NCBI GenBank assembly: GCA_036186865.1
Contig: AP025062.1
Coordinates: 9,810,568-9,874,567, forward strand
Length of the DNA stretch: 64,000 nt
Reading direction: 5' to 3'
Source: Eustoma russellianum
Lineage: Eukaryota; Streptophyta; Magnoliopsida; Gentianales; Gentianaceae
The notes beneath the pieces were generated by a model. It was given only the letters and a program-made list of their open reading frames with translations. It ran no database searches and was not told the origin of the DNA. Below, piece by piece: positions 34,581 through 46,360 of the stretch; the first letter of the stretch is position 1, and the number at the start of each line of letters is the position of its first letter. Position numbers and translations under genes: made by a program.

Positions 34581-35540
34581 ATGACAACCACTAGCTTCAA
34601 AACCGAGCAAGAAGGTGTGTCCAGTCAAAGGCCTCATCTTTTTGATGGTGAGTCCTTTATTCAATGGAAGTTAAGAATGAAACTTTTTCTTATGGCTATT
34701 GATATTGATATATGGTCCATCATAGAGGACGGTCCATTTGTTCCTTCAAAATTATCTACTGTAGATGGAGTCACACTAGAGGTCGTTAAGCCAAAACAAG
34801 AGTATACTAGTGATGACAAAAAGAGACTAAGCATGAATGCTAGAGCCATGCAATTACTTTTAAACGGGCTAAGTAAAAGTGAATCTAGCTATGTGTCTAA
34901 TTGCTCTAGTGCTCAAGAAATAAGAGAATTCTTAAGATGAAACACAAAGGGACTAGCCAAGTAAAGAAGTCCAAGATTAATATGCTTATGTTTACACTTG
35001 AGTCCTTTAAGTTATTGCCAAATGAGTCTATTGTCGATATGGATCTACGCTCGACTAACATTTACAATTCTCTTGAGTCTCTTGGCAAAGCTTTCTCTAC
35101 GCAGGAAAAGGTCCAAAAGGGTACTACGAAGCCTTCCATCCGAATGGGACCCTAAAGTGACGGATATAGAGGAAAGCAAGGAAACCAGATCAATAAAAAT
35201 GGAGGAACTAATTGGATCACTAAAGGTATATGAAAACAAACTCACTACAAGGAAATTGGAATCAACGTCGAAACAAGGTAAAACTATTGCTTTTAAATCA
35301 AATGAATACGTCTCTACTTCTTCCGATCACGTAGATGATAGTGATTCCGAATCACACAATGATGACTTAATACTATTGACTAAAGGTTTGAGAAAATTCA
35401 TGAGAAAGTCATTTAAGAACAAACCTAAGGCTACGTCCACTAAAAGAAATAAAAATAAAACAAATGACAAGGACGTAAAATGCTACGAATGCGGGAAACT
35501 CGGACACTTATCTTATGACTGTCCTAACGAGGACAAGTAA
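34581..35540 (+). pseudogene. Copia-2 gag with zinc knuckle
   Basis: ATG at 34581 opens MTTTSFKTEQEGVSSQRPHL, followed by QWKLRMKLFLMAIDIDIWSI and KKRLSMNARAMQLLLNGLS. Shifts near 34930 and 35125 break the frame, then LPSEWDPKVTDIEES, EELIGSLKVYENKL and a CCHC knuckle CYECGKLGHLSYDC close the domain. It corresponds to the copia gag (UBN2-type) and would form the particle and bind RNA. The homologous region in Copia-1 has lost the knuckle. Confidence 0.87.
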
Positions 35541-36424
35541 ACAAACCAACACCCTGACAAGGATCGGACCAAAAATAGACTTGTCTCAGAACCCAAACAA
35601 AGGAGAAGAGCTCTTAAGGCCTCCACTTGGAGGGACACATCTGACTCTGAGACTGATACAGAAGAGGAGACGGCATAAGTATGCTTTGTATCCAAAGCAT
35701 CAAACGAGGTATCTTCTAATTCTGACTCTGACTCTGAACCTTCATATGATGATATTTTTAGTCAATATTTAGAATTGCACAAATTCACTAAGACTCTAGC
35801 AAAAGAAAAGAAGCGATTAATTGAAGACAATAAGTTGTTAGCATCTTCTAACACGAATCTTGTTTCTCAATTAAACGATTCAAAAGAAGAGTCGTCATGC
35901 ATCATCAGTGCATTAAAATCAGAGATCTCATCATTGACCATGCATAATAATGAAATGAAATCTGAGATTTCAAATTTGAAATCAAAGAATACGGATTTAG
36001 AGAAAATGATGAAACAATTTGACACGGGATCTAACATGCTAGATCGCATTATTTATCACAAAAACATGATAGTGATAAAACCGGATTGGGATACATTGAG
36101 ACAAACGAAGCTTCAATTAAACCAACCAAATTCGTTTTGTCTAAGAAGGTAGACACACCTAAGGCAAACATGGCGCCTAAGATGACGCAAAGACCCCCTC
36201 TCCCTTCATCTCGTCATGTTTCTTCCTCATATCATACAAAATATAATTATGTGTTGTATAGATATGAGAAGAAGCCAGTGATGCATACACGACATTCATT
36301 TTATACATCTAGATCACACACTATGCACACTAACACTAGAACATATCAAAAACGCACACTATATGATGTGCATAAGGGAATTCTCGGCCAAAGGCCTAAC
36401 GTTTTCTCACCCTATGTCTACTAA
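35541..36424 (+). pseudogene. Copia-2 gag C-terminal coiled-coil region
   Basis: 35775-36050 is a heptad-rich coiled coil (KKRLIEDNKLLASSNTNLVS, EMKSEISNLKSKNTDLEKMM) ending in the MLDRII motif also seen in Copia-1 (MLDTLI). A Tyr/His-rich stretch (36240-36370) follows, as in Copia-1 on both sides of the Copia-2 insertion. In Sireviruses the Gag coiled coil has been reported to bind LC8-type proteins; that is family knowledge, not visible here. Shifts near 35560, 35700 and 36090. Confidence 0.7.
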
Positions 36425-36559
36425 ATTGCTTCTTTATCTACATTCTTACCATTTGCTAGATCGAGAAGGATCACCCAAGTATGGGTACCGAAAGGTACTT
36501 TTACTAAGAGGTGAATAACTAACTCGTAAGGACCCAAAATTAAAAGGGTACCTAAATCA

Positions 36560-36947
36560 TTGTTGTACATTTCAGGGAACCCACACATCAAAAGACACAT
36601 CTATCAAGTGGTTCCTTGATAGTGGTTGCTCGAGGCACATGATGGTTGACCTGAGCATGTTTTCAAAGTTGAATAAGGTCACAAAAAGCGGATCTGCGAC
36701 CTTTGGAGACAACAATGAAGGAAGAATCATCGGAAAAGGTACAATCAGAAGCCCAAACATCCTTCAAATCTCCAACGTCTTTCTGGTAAGTAACTTATCC
36801 TATAATCTTCTTAGCATCTCACAATTTATTAACAACAGTTTTGATGTGTGCTTTACTCATCCATATTGCATTATAATAAATAAAAATGGAGAAGTAGTGT
36901 TAAAAGGAAAAAAGGGAAGGATACATTTTTATGCTTTCTGTGGATGA
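36560..36947 (+). pseudogene. Copia-2 protease
   Basis: KWFLDSGCSRHMMVDLSMFS contains the DSG active site of copia proteases; ATFGDNNEGRIIGKGTI and LSYNLLSISQFINN are the following conserved blocks. Frame is open from about 36597 to 36947 and ends in a stop in the link to integrase. Confidence 0.85.
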
Positions 36948-38221
36948 CATGTTAGACGCTAAGATTAATTGTTTTATATCAAATGAACCTAACGTTAATT
37001 TGTAGCATGGACGTTTAGGACACATCGGCATTTCTACACTTGAAAAACTCCAACGAAAGAACCTAATATGAGGATTGCCTAAACTTGATTTAGACAACTT
37101 TCAGTTGTGTGAATCTTGCATTAAAGGCAAACAAACACGCGAGTCATTTAAACCTAAAAATGAAATAAGCACGTCTAGAGTTTTGAATTATTACACATTG
37201 ATTTTTTTGGTCCTAGTCGCACTACGAGTCTCGGTGGACGTCATTATGCATGTGTTGTCGTTGATGATTTTTCTTGCTATACTTGAAATTTGTTTCTTGC
37301 ACATAAAGATGATAGTGCCATTGAGATTGCGAAGCTAATAAAACAACTTGAAAATCAATATGGTTTAAATGTGAAAAAGAGTAGAAGCAATAGAGGCGGT
37401 GAATTTAAAAACAAGGACATGATTGCATTTTGCGAAGAAAAAGGAATCAAACACGAGTTTTCGCCACCTAGAACTCTACAACTAAATGGAGTAGTAGAAA
37501 GAAAGAATAGGACACTACAAGAAATCGCTAGAACCATGTCGTGTGAAAATAAATTGCCTACATTTTTGTGGGGGAAGCCGTAAATTGTGCATGCTATATA
37601 GTTAATCGCTTGTCTATTAGAAAGAAAATAAATAAAACGTCTTATGAGATAATAAATGATCGCATGACTAAGATCGATTACTTTCGTGTGTTGAGTTGCA
37701 AATGCTTTGTTTTAAATACGAAAGATAATTTAGACAAATTTGAATCTAAATTAATTGAATGCATCTTTGTTGGATATTCTGTGAATTCAAAAGCATGTAG
37801 ATGTTATGATCCCATCACTAGACAAATTTTAGAATCCATTCATGTGAAGTTCAATGAATTTGGTGAGGTTGAAAAAGAGAAAGAATATGAAGATGATTTT
37901 GAATTAAAACCCGTGTTAGATGATGATGATGGCACGCATGAAGAAGTAGACACACTAGAAATGCATGATCACTTAGAAATGCATGAGAACGTAGAAAATA
38001 ATCAACCAAGATGGGATAGGGATCACCCACACGATCTCATTATAGGCGACATCACTCACGGTGTGAGACCACGTAGAAGAATAAATTCGGATGAAATAAA
38101 CCAATTTCATGCCATGATATCCGAAATTGAACCTAAAAATGTGTTTGATGCTTTGAGTGATTCTTCTTGGATTGATTCTATGCATGATGAATTTAATCAA
38201 TTCGTAAGAAATGATGTATAG
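36948..38221 (+). pseudogene. Copia-2 integrase
   Basis: The HHCC finger region reads LDNFQLCESCIKGKQTR. The core continues with AHKDDSAIEIAKLIKQLENQ, SRSNRGGEFKNKDMIAFCEE, FSPPRTLQLNGVVERKNRTL and ends with VNRLSIRKKINKTSYEI and FVGYSVNSKACRCYDP. The second catalytic Asp of the usual D-R-G-G-E block is Asn here (codon 37389-37391), so the enzyme is dead. The hinge before RT has an acidic, His-rich insert (about 37900-38010). Shifts near 37190, 37330 and 37580. Confidence 0.85.
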
Positions 38222-39180
38222 GATTTAGTGCCACGACCACAAGATAAGACTATAATAGGCACAAAATGGGTGTTTAGAAATAAAATGAATGAAGAAGAAA
38301 AGTTGTTAGATTCAAGGCTAGACTTGTAGCACAATGATATAATCAAGAAGAAGGAATAGATTATGACGAAACATTTGCACCCGTAGCACGTTTAGAAGCC
38401 ATACGACTTTTACTTGCTATTGCTTGCATGAAAGGTTTTAAACTTTATCAAATGGACGTAAAAAGTTCATTTTTAAATGGGTTTATACAAGAAGAAGTAT
38501 ACGTGAAACAACCACCCAGTTTTGAAGATTTGAAACATCCCGATCATGTGTACAAATTAAAGAAGGCACTATATGGTTTAAAGCAAGCACATAGGGCGTG
38601 TTATGATCATTTTGCCACCTTTCTTTTAGAAAATGGTTTCGATAGATAGCACTTTATTTTTAAAACAAGATAAATTGGATTTACTAATCATTCAAATTTA
38701 TGTTGATGGCATCACTTTTGAAACATAAACTTGTTTCAAAACTTGTTGAAAATTTCGAAACATTCAAATTTATGATAGATCTCATAAACTTGTTGAAGAT
38801 TTCGAAACATGCATGAAATCCGAATTTGAAATGTCTATGGTTGGTGAATTGAATTACTTTCTTGGCTTAAAAATTAACCAAACTAGTAAAGGTATACATA
38901 TAAGCCAAGTTAAATATATGCATGACATGACTAAAAAGTTCAATTTTGAGAATTTAAAACTGTCCCCCACCCCTATAAGCGTCACCACTAAACTAGATAT
39001 AGATGAACATGGAAAAGACTTTGATAATGCTTTATATAGGTCTATGATTGGTTCTTTGCCAGCTAGTAGACCTGATATCAAGTTTAGTGTATGTATGTGT
39101 GCACGTTTTCAAAGTCAACCTAAAGTGTCTCACTACAATGCTGTGAAAAGAATATTTCGATATATTAAGCACACACCCCC
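38222..39180 (+). pseudogene. Copia-2 reverse transcriptase
   Basis: Visible blocks are GTKWVFRNKMNEE, FAPVARLEAIRLLLAIA, YQMDVKSSFLNGFIQEEVYV, YKLKKALYGLKQAHRACYDH and, after a gap, MSMVGELNYFLGLKINQTSK and YRSMIGSLPASRPDIKFSVC. The catalytic YVDD reads YVDG (38699-38710), and a local duplication of ACTTGTTGAA..TTTCGAAACAT follows at 38740-38810. Two stops flank this area. No RT activity is possible from this copy. Confidence 0.87.
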
Positions 39181-39693
39181 ACTTTAGGCATTTGGTATGA
39201 TAAAGATTGTGAGTTTAACTTGCATGCCTATACTGACGTTGATTATGGTGGATGTAAAATAGATAGAAAAAGCACAAGTGGCACTTGTCAATTTATGGGA
39301 AATTCATTAATTTCATGGTTTTCTAAAAAGCAAGCAAGTATAGCCTTATCCACTACCGAAGCTGAGTACATGGCACTTAGTCTTTGTTGCACACAATTAC
39401 TATGGTTAAAACAACAACTTTCTTATTTTGGTATCACCGTAAATCATATTCCTATCTATAATGATAGTATGAGTGCTATCAATTTATCTAAGAACCCCGT
39501 GCTACACTTTAAGGCCAAGCATGTAGAAGTACGATATCACTTCCTTCGCAATCACATAAACAATGGTGATATTATCATAGATCACGTATGCACAGAGGCA
39601 CAAGTAGCAGATATCTTCACTAAGGCACTAAATCAGGCCACGTATGAAAATCTTAGTTCTAAATTAGGCGTGATTTCTGCTGATTTGATTTGA
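39181..39693 (+). pseudogene. Copia-2 RNase H
   Basis: HAYTDVDYGGCKIDRKSTSG, SWFSKKQASIALSTTEAEYM, YNDSMSAINLSKNPVLHFKA and HVEVRYHFLRNHINNGDIII are the standard copia RNase H blocks with acidic residues kept. It ends with VADIFTKALNQATYEN and a normal stop at 39693. A one-base shift near 39180 separates it from RT. No envelope-like ORF follows. Confidence 0.88.
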
Positions 39694-39738
39694 TATCTCT
39701 TTCCAGACTTACATGCACTTTTGATTGTCTTTCCAAAA

Positions 39739-39913
39739 TAAAGGGGGAGAGAATGCATGATTTAAGGGGGGAGAGAGAAATTGATTGCACAAATAAAGGG
39801 GAGAGAATTCAAAATTCAAAATTCAAAATTTGAATTTGTGCATGATTGGAGGGGAGCGACAAAATTTAAATCATGAACATAGGTTATTTTTTAAATCATC
39901 AAAAGGAGGAGAT
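39739..39913 (+). other. Array of polypurine tracts before the Copia-2 3' LTR
   Basis: AAAGGGGGAGAGAA (39740), TTAAGGGGGGAGAGAGAAA (39762), AAAGGGGAGAGAA (39796), GGAGGGGAG (about 39848) and the final AAAAGGAGGAGA (39901) directly at the LTR. Multiple purine tracts are a described Sirevirus feature. A short tandem of AAAATTC occurs at about 39810-39830. Confidence 0.8.
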
Positions 39914-42834
39914 TGATAAGAAAAGGGGTTTGAGTGATTACAAAATACATGATCTAAATAACGTGTACTAAAGAAATGCATGACATGTTTTTGCATGAAA
40001 CCTGCCTTATATAGTTCATATATAATGTTGCCGTACTAACGAGCCATGAAGCTTTAATGCTTACATAATATGGCGAATATTTGTTGTGTTTGAACTATTT
40101 TCAGGTGCCACCATTAATGAACTAAACTAGTTCATTAAGTGAACTACTTAGTTAAATGAACTAAGTAGTTCATTAAATGGTGGTATATTTGGAGAAGGAA
40201 CAAAGGCAACAAATTGAAGAATGGAAAGTTTTTCCTACTCCTTGTCTACACGTTTTATATATATATATATATATTCAGATTTTTTTCAAAGGCGTTGTAT
40301 ACATATATTTCAACGTACTACCGACACGTTATATATTTTACGAATGTACGTTAACATCACACCACCATACTTATCTCATACTTATGAGTATATTCAGGTC
40401 TTATATCATATGATATAAGTCATGGTGATGACAAAATTACTACGACACGTTATAAGGTTCTAAACCAAAAATTGTCGTATCGGGTGACAACAGAAACTTT
40501 GCCAACGCGTCACGTACTTGCCATATATAGATGGCCAGCCTCTACACTTCAAAAATGGCCACAAATTTTGTGGCTTACATGGTATGTTCAGCCATAAATT
40601 TATTCCATGTTGGCACACACAAATCACCCTCAATTAAGGCCGAATTTTAGAGATTTCAAATTAAACATTTAAGCACATGGGGCTCCACTTTATTTCAGCC
40701 ATTAGAGCTGAATATTCAATTTATTCTATGTATATTATGTGTGACATAATATATATAACATGTGCAAAAATTTTGAATTCAATCGGAGAAAAATCGCAAA
40801 ATCGACAAAAGTCGAAAATTCGGTTTTCTACGAACACGACACATGAAACGTTTTTGGCATGACATATAACTTGCATCTAGACACTTTTTATATATTCAAT
40901 ACATTATAAATTGTTCTAGAAAAATCAATTTAGGGCTTATTGGAATATACCATATGTGTATAATTATTGTGCACTATTTTATAAAGTTTGCAAAAATAAA
41001 ATTCAGCACATGTGCAACCATTGTCACACGCCTACTACAGCCTTGATGGAGCATATGTGGAGCCTAGTTGGCATCTTGATTGGCGAAGAATGAAGTATAC
41101 AAGGTTGGTGATATAAAGGAAGGAGCTACACAAGGTAATGTTTCAAATTATGTCACATTTGTGACACATGCTGAAAATTTCAGCATGTGTACACTTGAGC
41201 TGGCCGAAATTCTTATACTAAATGATGATTTATTTGCCTCTCCAATATTGATGGATTGATTTGATGATATTTGAAATATCACACATGCTGAAAAGTTCAG
41301 CATGTGTTGAATGAATATGGCCGAAATTTGATCATAAAGTTTAACAAATTTGATTCTTCATTTTTCGGGGATTAATTTAACGCCAACATGGCAATGTTTT
41401 GAATATCACACATGCTAAAATTTAAGCATGTGAAGAAATCATGTGGCCGATTTTCTTGAGGTTAATGGAGATGAATTGTCTTATAGATTTTATGGAATTT
41501 ATTGTGTGACTTATGGCAACATTTTATGACTAATTGACACATGTTTTTAAGTGATATTTTCAGATTTATACAGTCATCAAATGATGACAACTTTCATCCA
41601 ATCAATAAGTGCCAAGTAAGCAAGGCCAAGATGATCACCCGACAAAGTATTGCCAAGTAAGCAAGTGAATGTCACAATGATGCAAGGTATTCTTCCAAGG
41701 ACTTAAAAGATAATTTCCAAGGGGAAGAATAAGGCAATATGGGCGGCCACATGTTGATAAAAAGAGGAGAAGGAGAGTAAGCAAAACACAAGACAAGTCT
41801 CACAAACTATCTAGTGCAAAACGTGTTCATCATCTCCTCCTTCTATATTTCTTTCTTCTTCTCTCTAAAACCCTGTTGTATTCATATTCATACATATTGT
41901 ATATGTTTCATATAAACCACCATACACGCTATATTGTTGTAAAAGATTGATCAAGGTGTGATCAATCTTTCATCCGCTTGTTGGTGGTGTTCATGATCAT
42001 TGTGATTCTTTGTAAGGTTTGTAAAGGATTGGAGTCGGTGTATAACTCCATCAACCCTGTGTGGTAAGGTGTTGTTTGTTGTTTTGTGATTAGTGATAAC
42101 CGAGGAAGGTGTCCTCGAAGATTGGAGTAGGTTGATTTAACCGAACCAGTATAAAATTCCTTGTGTTCTTTACTTTTCAGCATTTACTTTCAGTTTCCAG
42201 CACAGTGCATCATATTCATCGCGATCTTAAAAATATCAAACGAATTGTAAAAATCACGAAACTTTCCAGAAACATAGCCACACAATATAAGTTAGATTTG
42301 GCGCAAGTTTCAACCCTTTTGGACAAGCATAAGTCATCCAAACGTCAAAAGTTCTGTGACTAGTGCAGTTTGATTTTCAGGCCTACAAAGGTTGAGACTT
42401 TGAACGTATTTGACTAATCTCCCAAAGGAATTTTTCAAAACTGTTTCAACATAATTAAATACATATAGAAAGAGGTTTGTCATTAAATTTGAGAATCATT
42501 TGGAGCCACGGTTTAATCAGAATAAATTTTTCAAGTCAGACTACTGTTTTTGGCAGATTTGCGCAATCTGACCACCAACGATTTTTCAAAGGGTTATGGT
42601 TGAATTTTGATCTGAAATTTATAAGACATACTCAGAACATCTGAGACTAAGATCTCTTCAAATTTCAGAATTTTTGAATACCTGTGACATAGTTTTCAAA
42701 ACGTTTCAAAACAGATCCTGAAAACAGAAACTGTTTTCAGAAGTTGGGTTTTTGGATTAAAACAATTTTAAAAACCAAATTTTTCGCACCCACTATTCAA
42801 CCCCCCTTCTAGTGGTGCCTTGTAGGTCCTACAA
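39914..42834 (+). repeat. 3' LTR of Copia-2
   Basis: Direct repeat of 31597-34524; starts TGATAAGAAAAGG, ends GGTCCTACA. Carries an extra segment near 41010-41065 that the 5' LTR lacks and lacks others, so small indels have accumulated. Palindromes at 40400, 41164, 41281 and 41409 are kept. Confidence 0.92.
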
Positions 42835-43330
42835 TAACTACACATACATAGCACCATATAAGAAACAAAATCATATTCCTTATTTTAGCTATCAAAAATG
42901 GCCACAACATAATACATATAAACCAAGATATAACATGTATGAAAATGCATCATCTTTTAAATGGAACGGTCACGTACATGGTAATCCTCTTTATTCAACC
43001 AATGTCAAATATGTGCCTAGAAGATATATCCAAGTTTGGATACCAAAACGGTATATAAACAAGGTTGGTACCCCTAACATCCAAGGACCCAAGTAAAGGA
43101 TGCCTAAAACTTTGTCTTCATTGTAGGTAAATTTCAAAGAAGGCAAACAGGTGACAAAGCCAAAGAATATAAAAACCAAATGATTTTTAGACAACGGATG
43201 TTGAAGGCATATGACGGGCAACCCCAAACTATTCACCGTACTTGAACATGTTGGAAATGGAGGAAAAGTAACAATCGGTGACAACAACAAAGGAAAGGTT
43301 ATTAGAAAAGAAGAACCTAATTAGAGGCAT
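42835..43330 (+). pseudogene. Copia-1 gag tail and protease remnant
   Basis: Resumes the host frame interrupted at 31596 with a Tyr/Asn-rich stretch (YIAPYKKQNHIPYFSYQKWP) and RYIQVWIPKRYINKVG. The protease starts at about 43185 but is out of frame; the DNA still resembles the Copia-2 protease (LDNGC-like, then TGNPK, VGNGGKVTIGDNN across shifts). The active-site Ser codon is not readable, so the enzyme is lost. Confidence 0.7.
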
Positions 43331-44561
43331 GACCTAAGTTAGACTTAGATAATTTTCAAATTTGTGAAATGTGTATTAAAGTAAAACATGAAGTGAGTAC
43401 CAGTCATGTACTAGAATTGCTTGACTTATAATTATTTGGTTCAAGTAGAACAAGAAGTCTATGTGGACACTACTATGTGGGTGTCATAGTAGATGATTAC
43501 TCACGATACATATGGACATTGTTCTTAACACACAAAGACGATGCTCCATTGGCAATCGAAACTCTTATCAAGCAACTCAAAAATCTTTACGAAGAAAATG
43601 TCAAAAGAATTAGAAATGATAGAGGTGGAGAATTAAAAACAAAGATGTAGTTAAGTAATAAAACATGAATTCTCACCACCTAGAACACCACAACTCAATG
43701 GAGTTGTTGAACGTAAAACTAGAACAATTGAAGAAATTGCTAGAACAATGTTATGTGAAAATAAGTACCAAAATATTTATGGGCTGAAGCTGCTAGTTGT
43801 GCATGTTATATTATAAATAGGCTTTCAATTAGAAAGAAGTTAAACAAAACACCATATGAATAATTAAACAATAGACAACATAAGGTAGATTATCTTAGAG
43901 TTTTTGGATGTAAATGTTTTATACTTAATACTAAAGATAATCTGGACAAGTTTGAATAAAAGTCTATTGAATGCATATTTGCTGGTTATTCAACTAACTC
44001 AAGAGCATATAAGTGTTATAATCTTGCATCTAGAAAGATAATTGAATCCATACATGTGAAATTCAATGAGAATGCATGCTTTGATGTAAGTTATAAAAAG
44101 AAACAAGGGGATAATGTTGAAAATATGTTTGATGATGATGATGTATTACTTGAGCCAGTATGTGATCATCTAGAACCAACTTCCCCCAAACAAGACATGC
44201 ATGAACCCTTAGGTGAAATAAATGAGGAAATTTGGTAATTGGAAGATAATACAACTACTTGCAAGATGATCCAATTGTATATGATAATGTTCACACTAAT
44301 GAAACACTTGAACAAGATAAGGGTGAACCTAGTCAACCTAAGAATTGGTGGATTATAAAAGATAAACATAAACATCCTAAAGAATTGATTATTAGGAATC
44401 CGAGTGATAGAGTTATAACTCGTAGAAACATAAGTCAAGCTCAAGGACATAGCTTAATCTCACACTTAGAACCTAAGAATGTTAAGGAAGTCTTAGGTGA
44501 TATATCATGGATAGATGCCATGCATGAGGAGTTAAATCAATTCACTAGGAACAACGTGTGA
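43331..44561 (+). pseudogene. Copia-1 integrase and hinge
   Basis: Fragments in changing frames: LDNFQICEMCIKVKHEV, VGVIVDDYSRYIWTLFLTHK, IRNDRGGEL, an ENKYQNIY-like end and NRLSIRKKLNKTPYE. The catalytic D-R-G-G-E block is kept, unlike Copia-2, but multiple stops break it (43430, 43650, 43670, 43860). The acidic hinge (44056-44238) and LEPKNVKEVLGDISWIDAMH lead to RT. Confidence 0.75.
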
Positions 44562-45530
44562 GACTTAGTATTTAAACCCAAAAATAAATCCATTATAGGG
44601 ACGAAATGGGTATTTAGGAATAAAATGGATGAACAAAGAAATATTACAAGAAATAAGACTAGGCTAGTCGCACAAGGTTATAATCAATAAGAATGGATAG
44701 ATTATGAAGAAACATTTGCACCTGTTGCACGACTAGAAGCAATTAGATTATTACTTGCTATTGCAAGTTTAAGTAACATAAAACTCTTCCAAATGGATGT
44801 CAAGAGTGCATTCATGAATGGATACATCCAGGAAGAAGTTTTTGTCAAAAAACCTCCTGGATTCGAAGATCCAAAGAATCCTAACCATGTATACAAGCTT
44901 AAGAAAGCTTTATATGGTTTGAAACAAGCTTCAAGAGCTTGGTATGATAGATTTGCAAATTTTCTTATTGCAAATAATTATCAAAGGGGGATCATAGACG
45001 ACATACTATTTCTAAGAAGAAAAGATAATGACTTGTTAATAGTCCAAATATATGTAGATGACATAATATTTGGATCAACCAACCCTACCTTAGTAAAGGA
45101 CATCAAAGAGTGTATGAAGTCAGAATTTGAAATTACTATGGTAGGAGAGTTGAGCTACTTCTTAGGGTTACAAATCAAACAAACCCCTCAAGGAATACAT
45201 ATTAGCCAACTTAAGTATGTCATTGATATGATTAGGAATTTTGGATTTGAAGATTTGAAACCAACACCTACCCCTACGAGCGTTAGCACCAAATTAGACA
45301 AGGATGAAAATGGTAAACCTTTTGATGACACATTATATAGGTCTATGATTGGGTCATTGTTATACTTAACCGCATCAAGACCTGATATCATGTTTAGTGT
45401 GTGTATGTGTTCTAGGTTTGAATCTTGTCCTAAAGTATCACATTACAATACGGTGAAGAAGATATTTAGATATCTTAAACACATACCTCACTTTGGACTT
45501 TGGTATGATAGAAATGCTAAGTTGGAACTG
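44562..45530 (+). pseudogene. Copia-1 reverse transcriptase
   Basis: A long open stretch from 44793 carries FQMDVKSAFMNGYIQEEVFV, YKLKKALYGLKQASRAWYDR, the catalytic IYVDDIIFGSTN (YVDD at 45051-45062) and YRSMIGSLLYLTASRPDIMF. The palm motifs are intact, in contrast to Copia-2. Upstream, FAPVARLEAIRLLLAIA is readable but stops at 44560 and 44690 cut it off from integrase. A short deletion after NYQRG removed part of the segment before DDILFL. Confidence 0.85.
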
Positions 45531-46021
45531 TATGCTTATAGTGATGCTGATTATGGTGGTTGCAAATTAGATAGAAAATCCACTAGCGGTGCATGTCAAT
45601 TCATAGGAACCTACCTGATCTCTTTGTTTTCTAGGAAACAAGCTAGTGTAGCTCTCGCTACCACCGAAATCGAGTATATAGCCTTAAGCTTATCACTGCT
45701 CAAATACTTTAGCTTAAATACAAACTTAGTGAATTTGACATTATAATGAATAAGATTCCAATTCTCCAGGGTAGCACAAGTGCGATCAATCTTTCTCGAA
45801 ATTCGGTACTTCATTCTAAGGCCAAACACATTGAGGTAAGATATCATTTTCTCAGTGATCATGTTCAAAATGAGGATGTAATCATAAACCATATAAGAGC
45901 TGATCATCAGGTTGCCGATATTTTCACCAAACCCCTTAATCAAGCCACTTTTGAAAACTTTACGAGCCAAGTTAGGTATGATGACTTACGATACAAGTGT
46001 GTAATTCTATCTTTTGTATGA
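45531..46021 (+). pseudogene. Copia-1 RNase H
   Basis: YSDADYGGCKLDRKSTSGAC and SRKQASVALATTEIEYIALS continue the RT frame to a stop at 45746; the C-terminal part (STSAINLSRNSVLHSKAKHI, EVRYHFLSDHVQNEDVI, VADIFTKPLNQATFEN) continues in the next frame to about 46021. One shift near 45690-45740 breaks it. Confidence 0.85.
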
Positions 46022-46030
46022 TTTGCAAAA

Positions 46031-46360
46031 TAAAGGGAGAGATAGAATAAATTTTAGATTTTAAATCTTGATTTGGAGGTTGAGTAATAAGTTAAGTTCA
46101 ATTGATATAAGTTTTAATTGTTGTTAAATTGGCTTGAGCATAGGTTAAGGGGGATAGTATAAGTTGAGGGGAAGTACATATGTCAAAAATGTGTATCTAA
46201 AAAGAGTTTGAAAGTTTTTGAAAGTTTAAAAGAAATTGGTATAGAATTGGTGAGGTTTTCAAAATAATTCAATTGGTAGAGATGTGATAAACAATTAGTA
46301 AAAAGTTGTGACATTAAAATCATATTGAGTTATTTTGAAAATCATCCAAAAGGGAGAGAA
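46031..46360 (+). other. Purine tracts before the Copia-1 3' LTR
   Basis: AAAGGGAGAGA (46032), TTAAGGGGGATAG (46145), GAGGGGAAG (46166) and AAAAGGGAGAGAA (46348-46360) adjoining the LTR. Otherwise noncoding. Confidence 0.75.

Larger units (their letters stand above)
31597..42834 (+). mobile_element. Copia-2: complete but inactive Sirevirus-like Ty1/copia element
   Basis: LTRs 31597-34524 (2928 bp) and 39914-42834 (2921 bp) enclose PBS, gag, coiled coil, protease, integrase, RT, RNase H and a purine-tract array. ATAAC flanks it at 31592-31596 and 42835-42839. It split the gag of Copia-1 within a Tyr-rich stretch: the host frame reads TYRSAYN before it and YNYTYIAPY after it. Integrase and RT catalytic residues are altered and every domain has shifts or stops. 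LTR divergence by eye is several percent. Confidence 0.93.
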
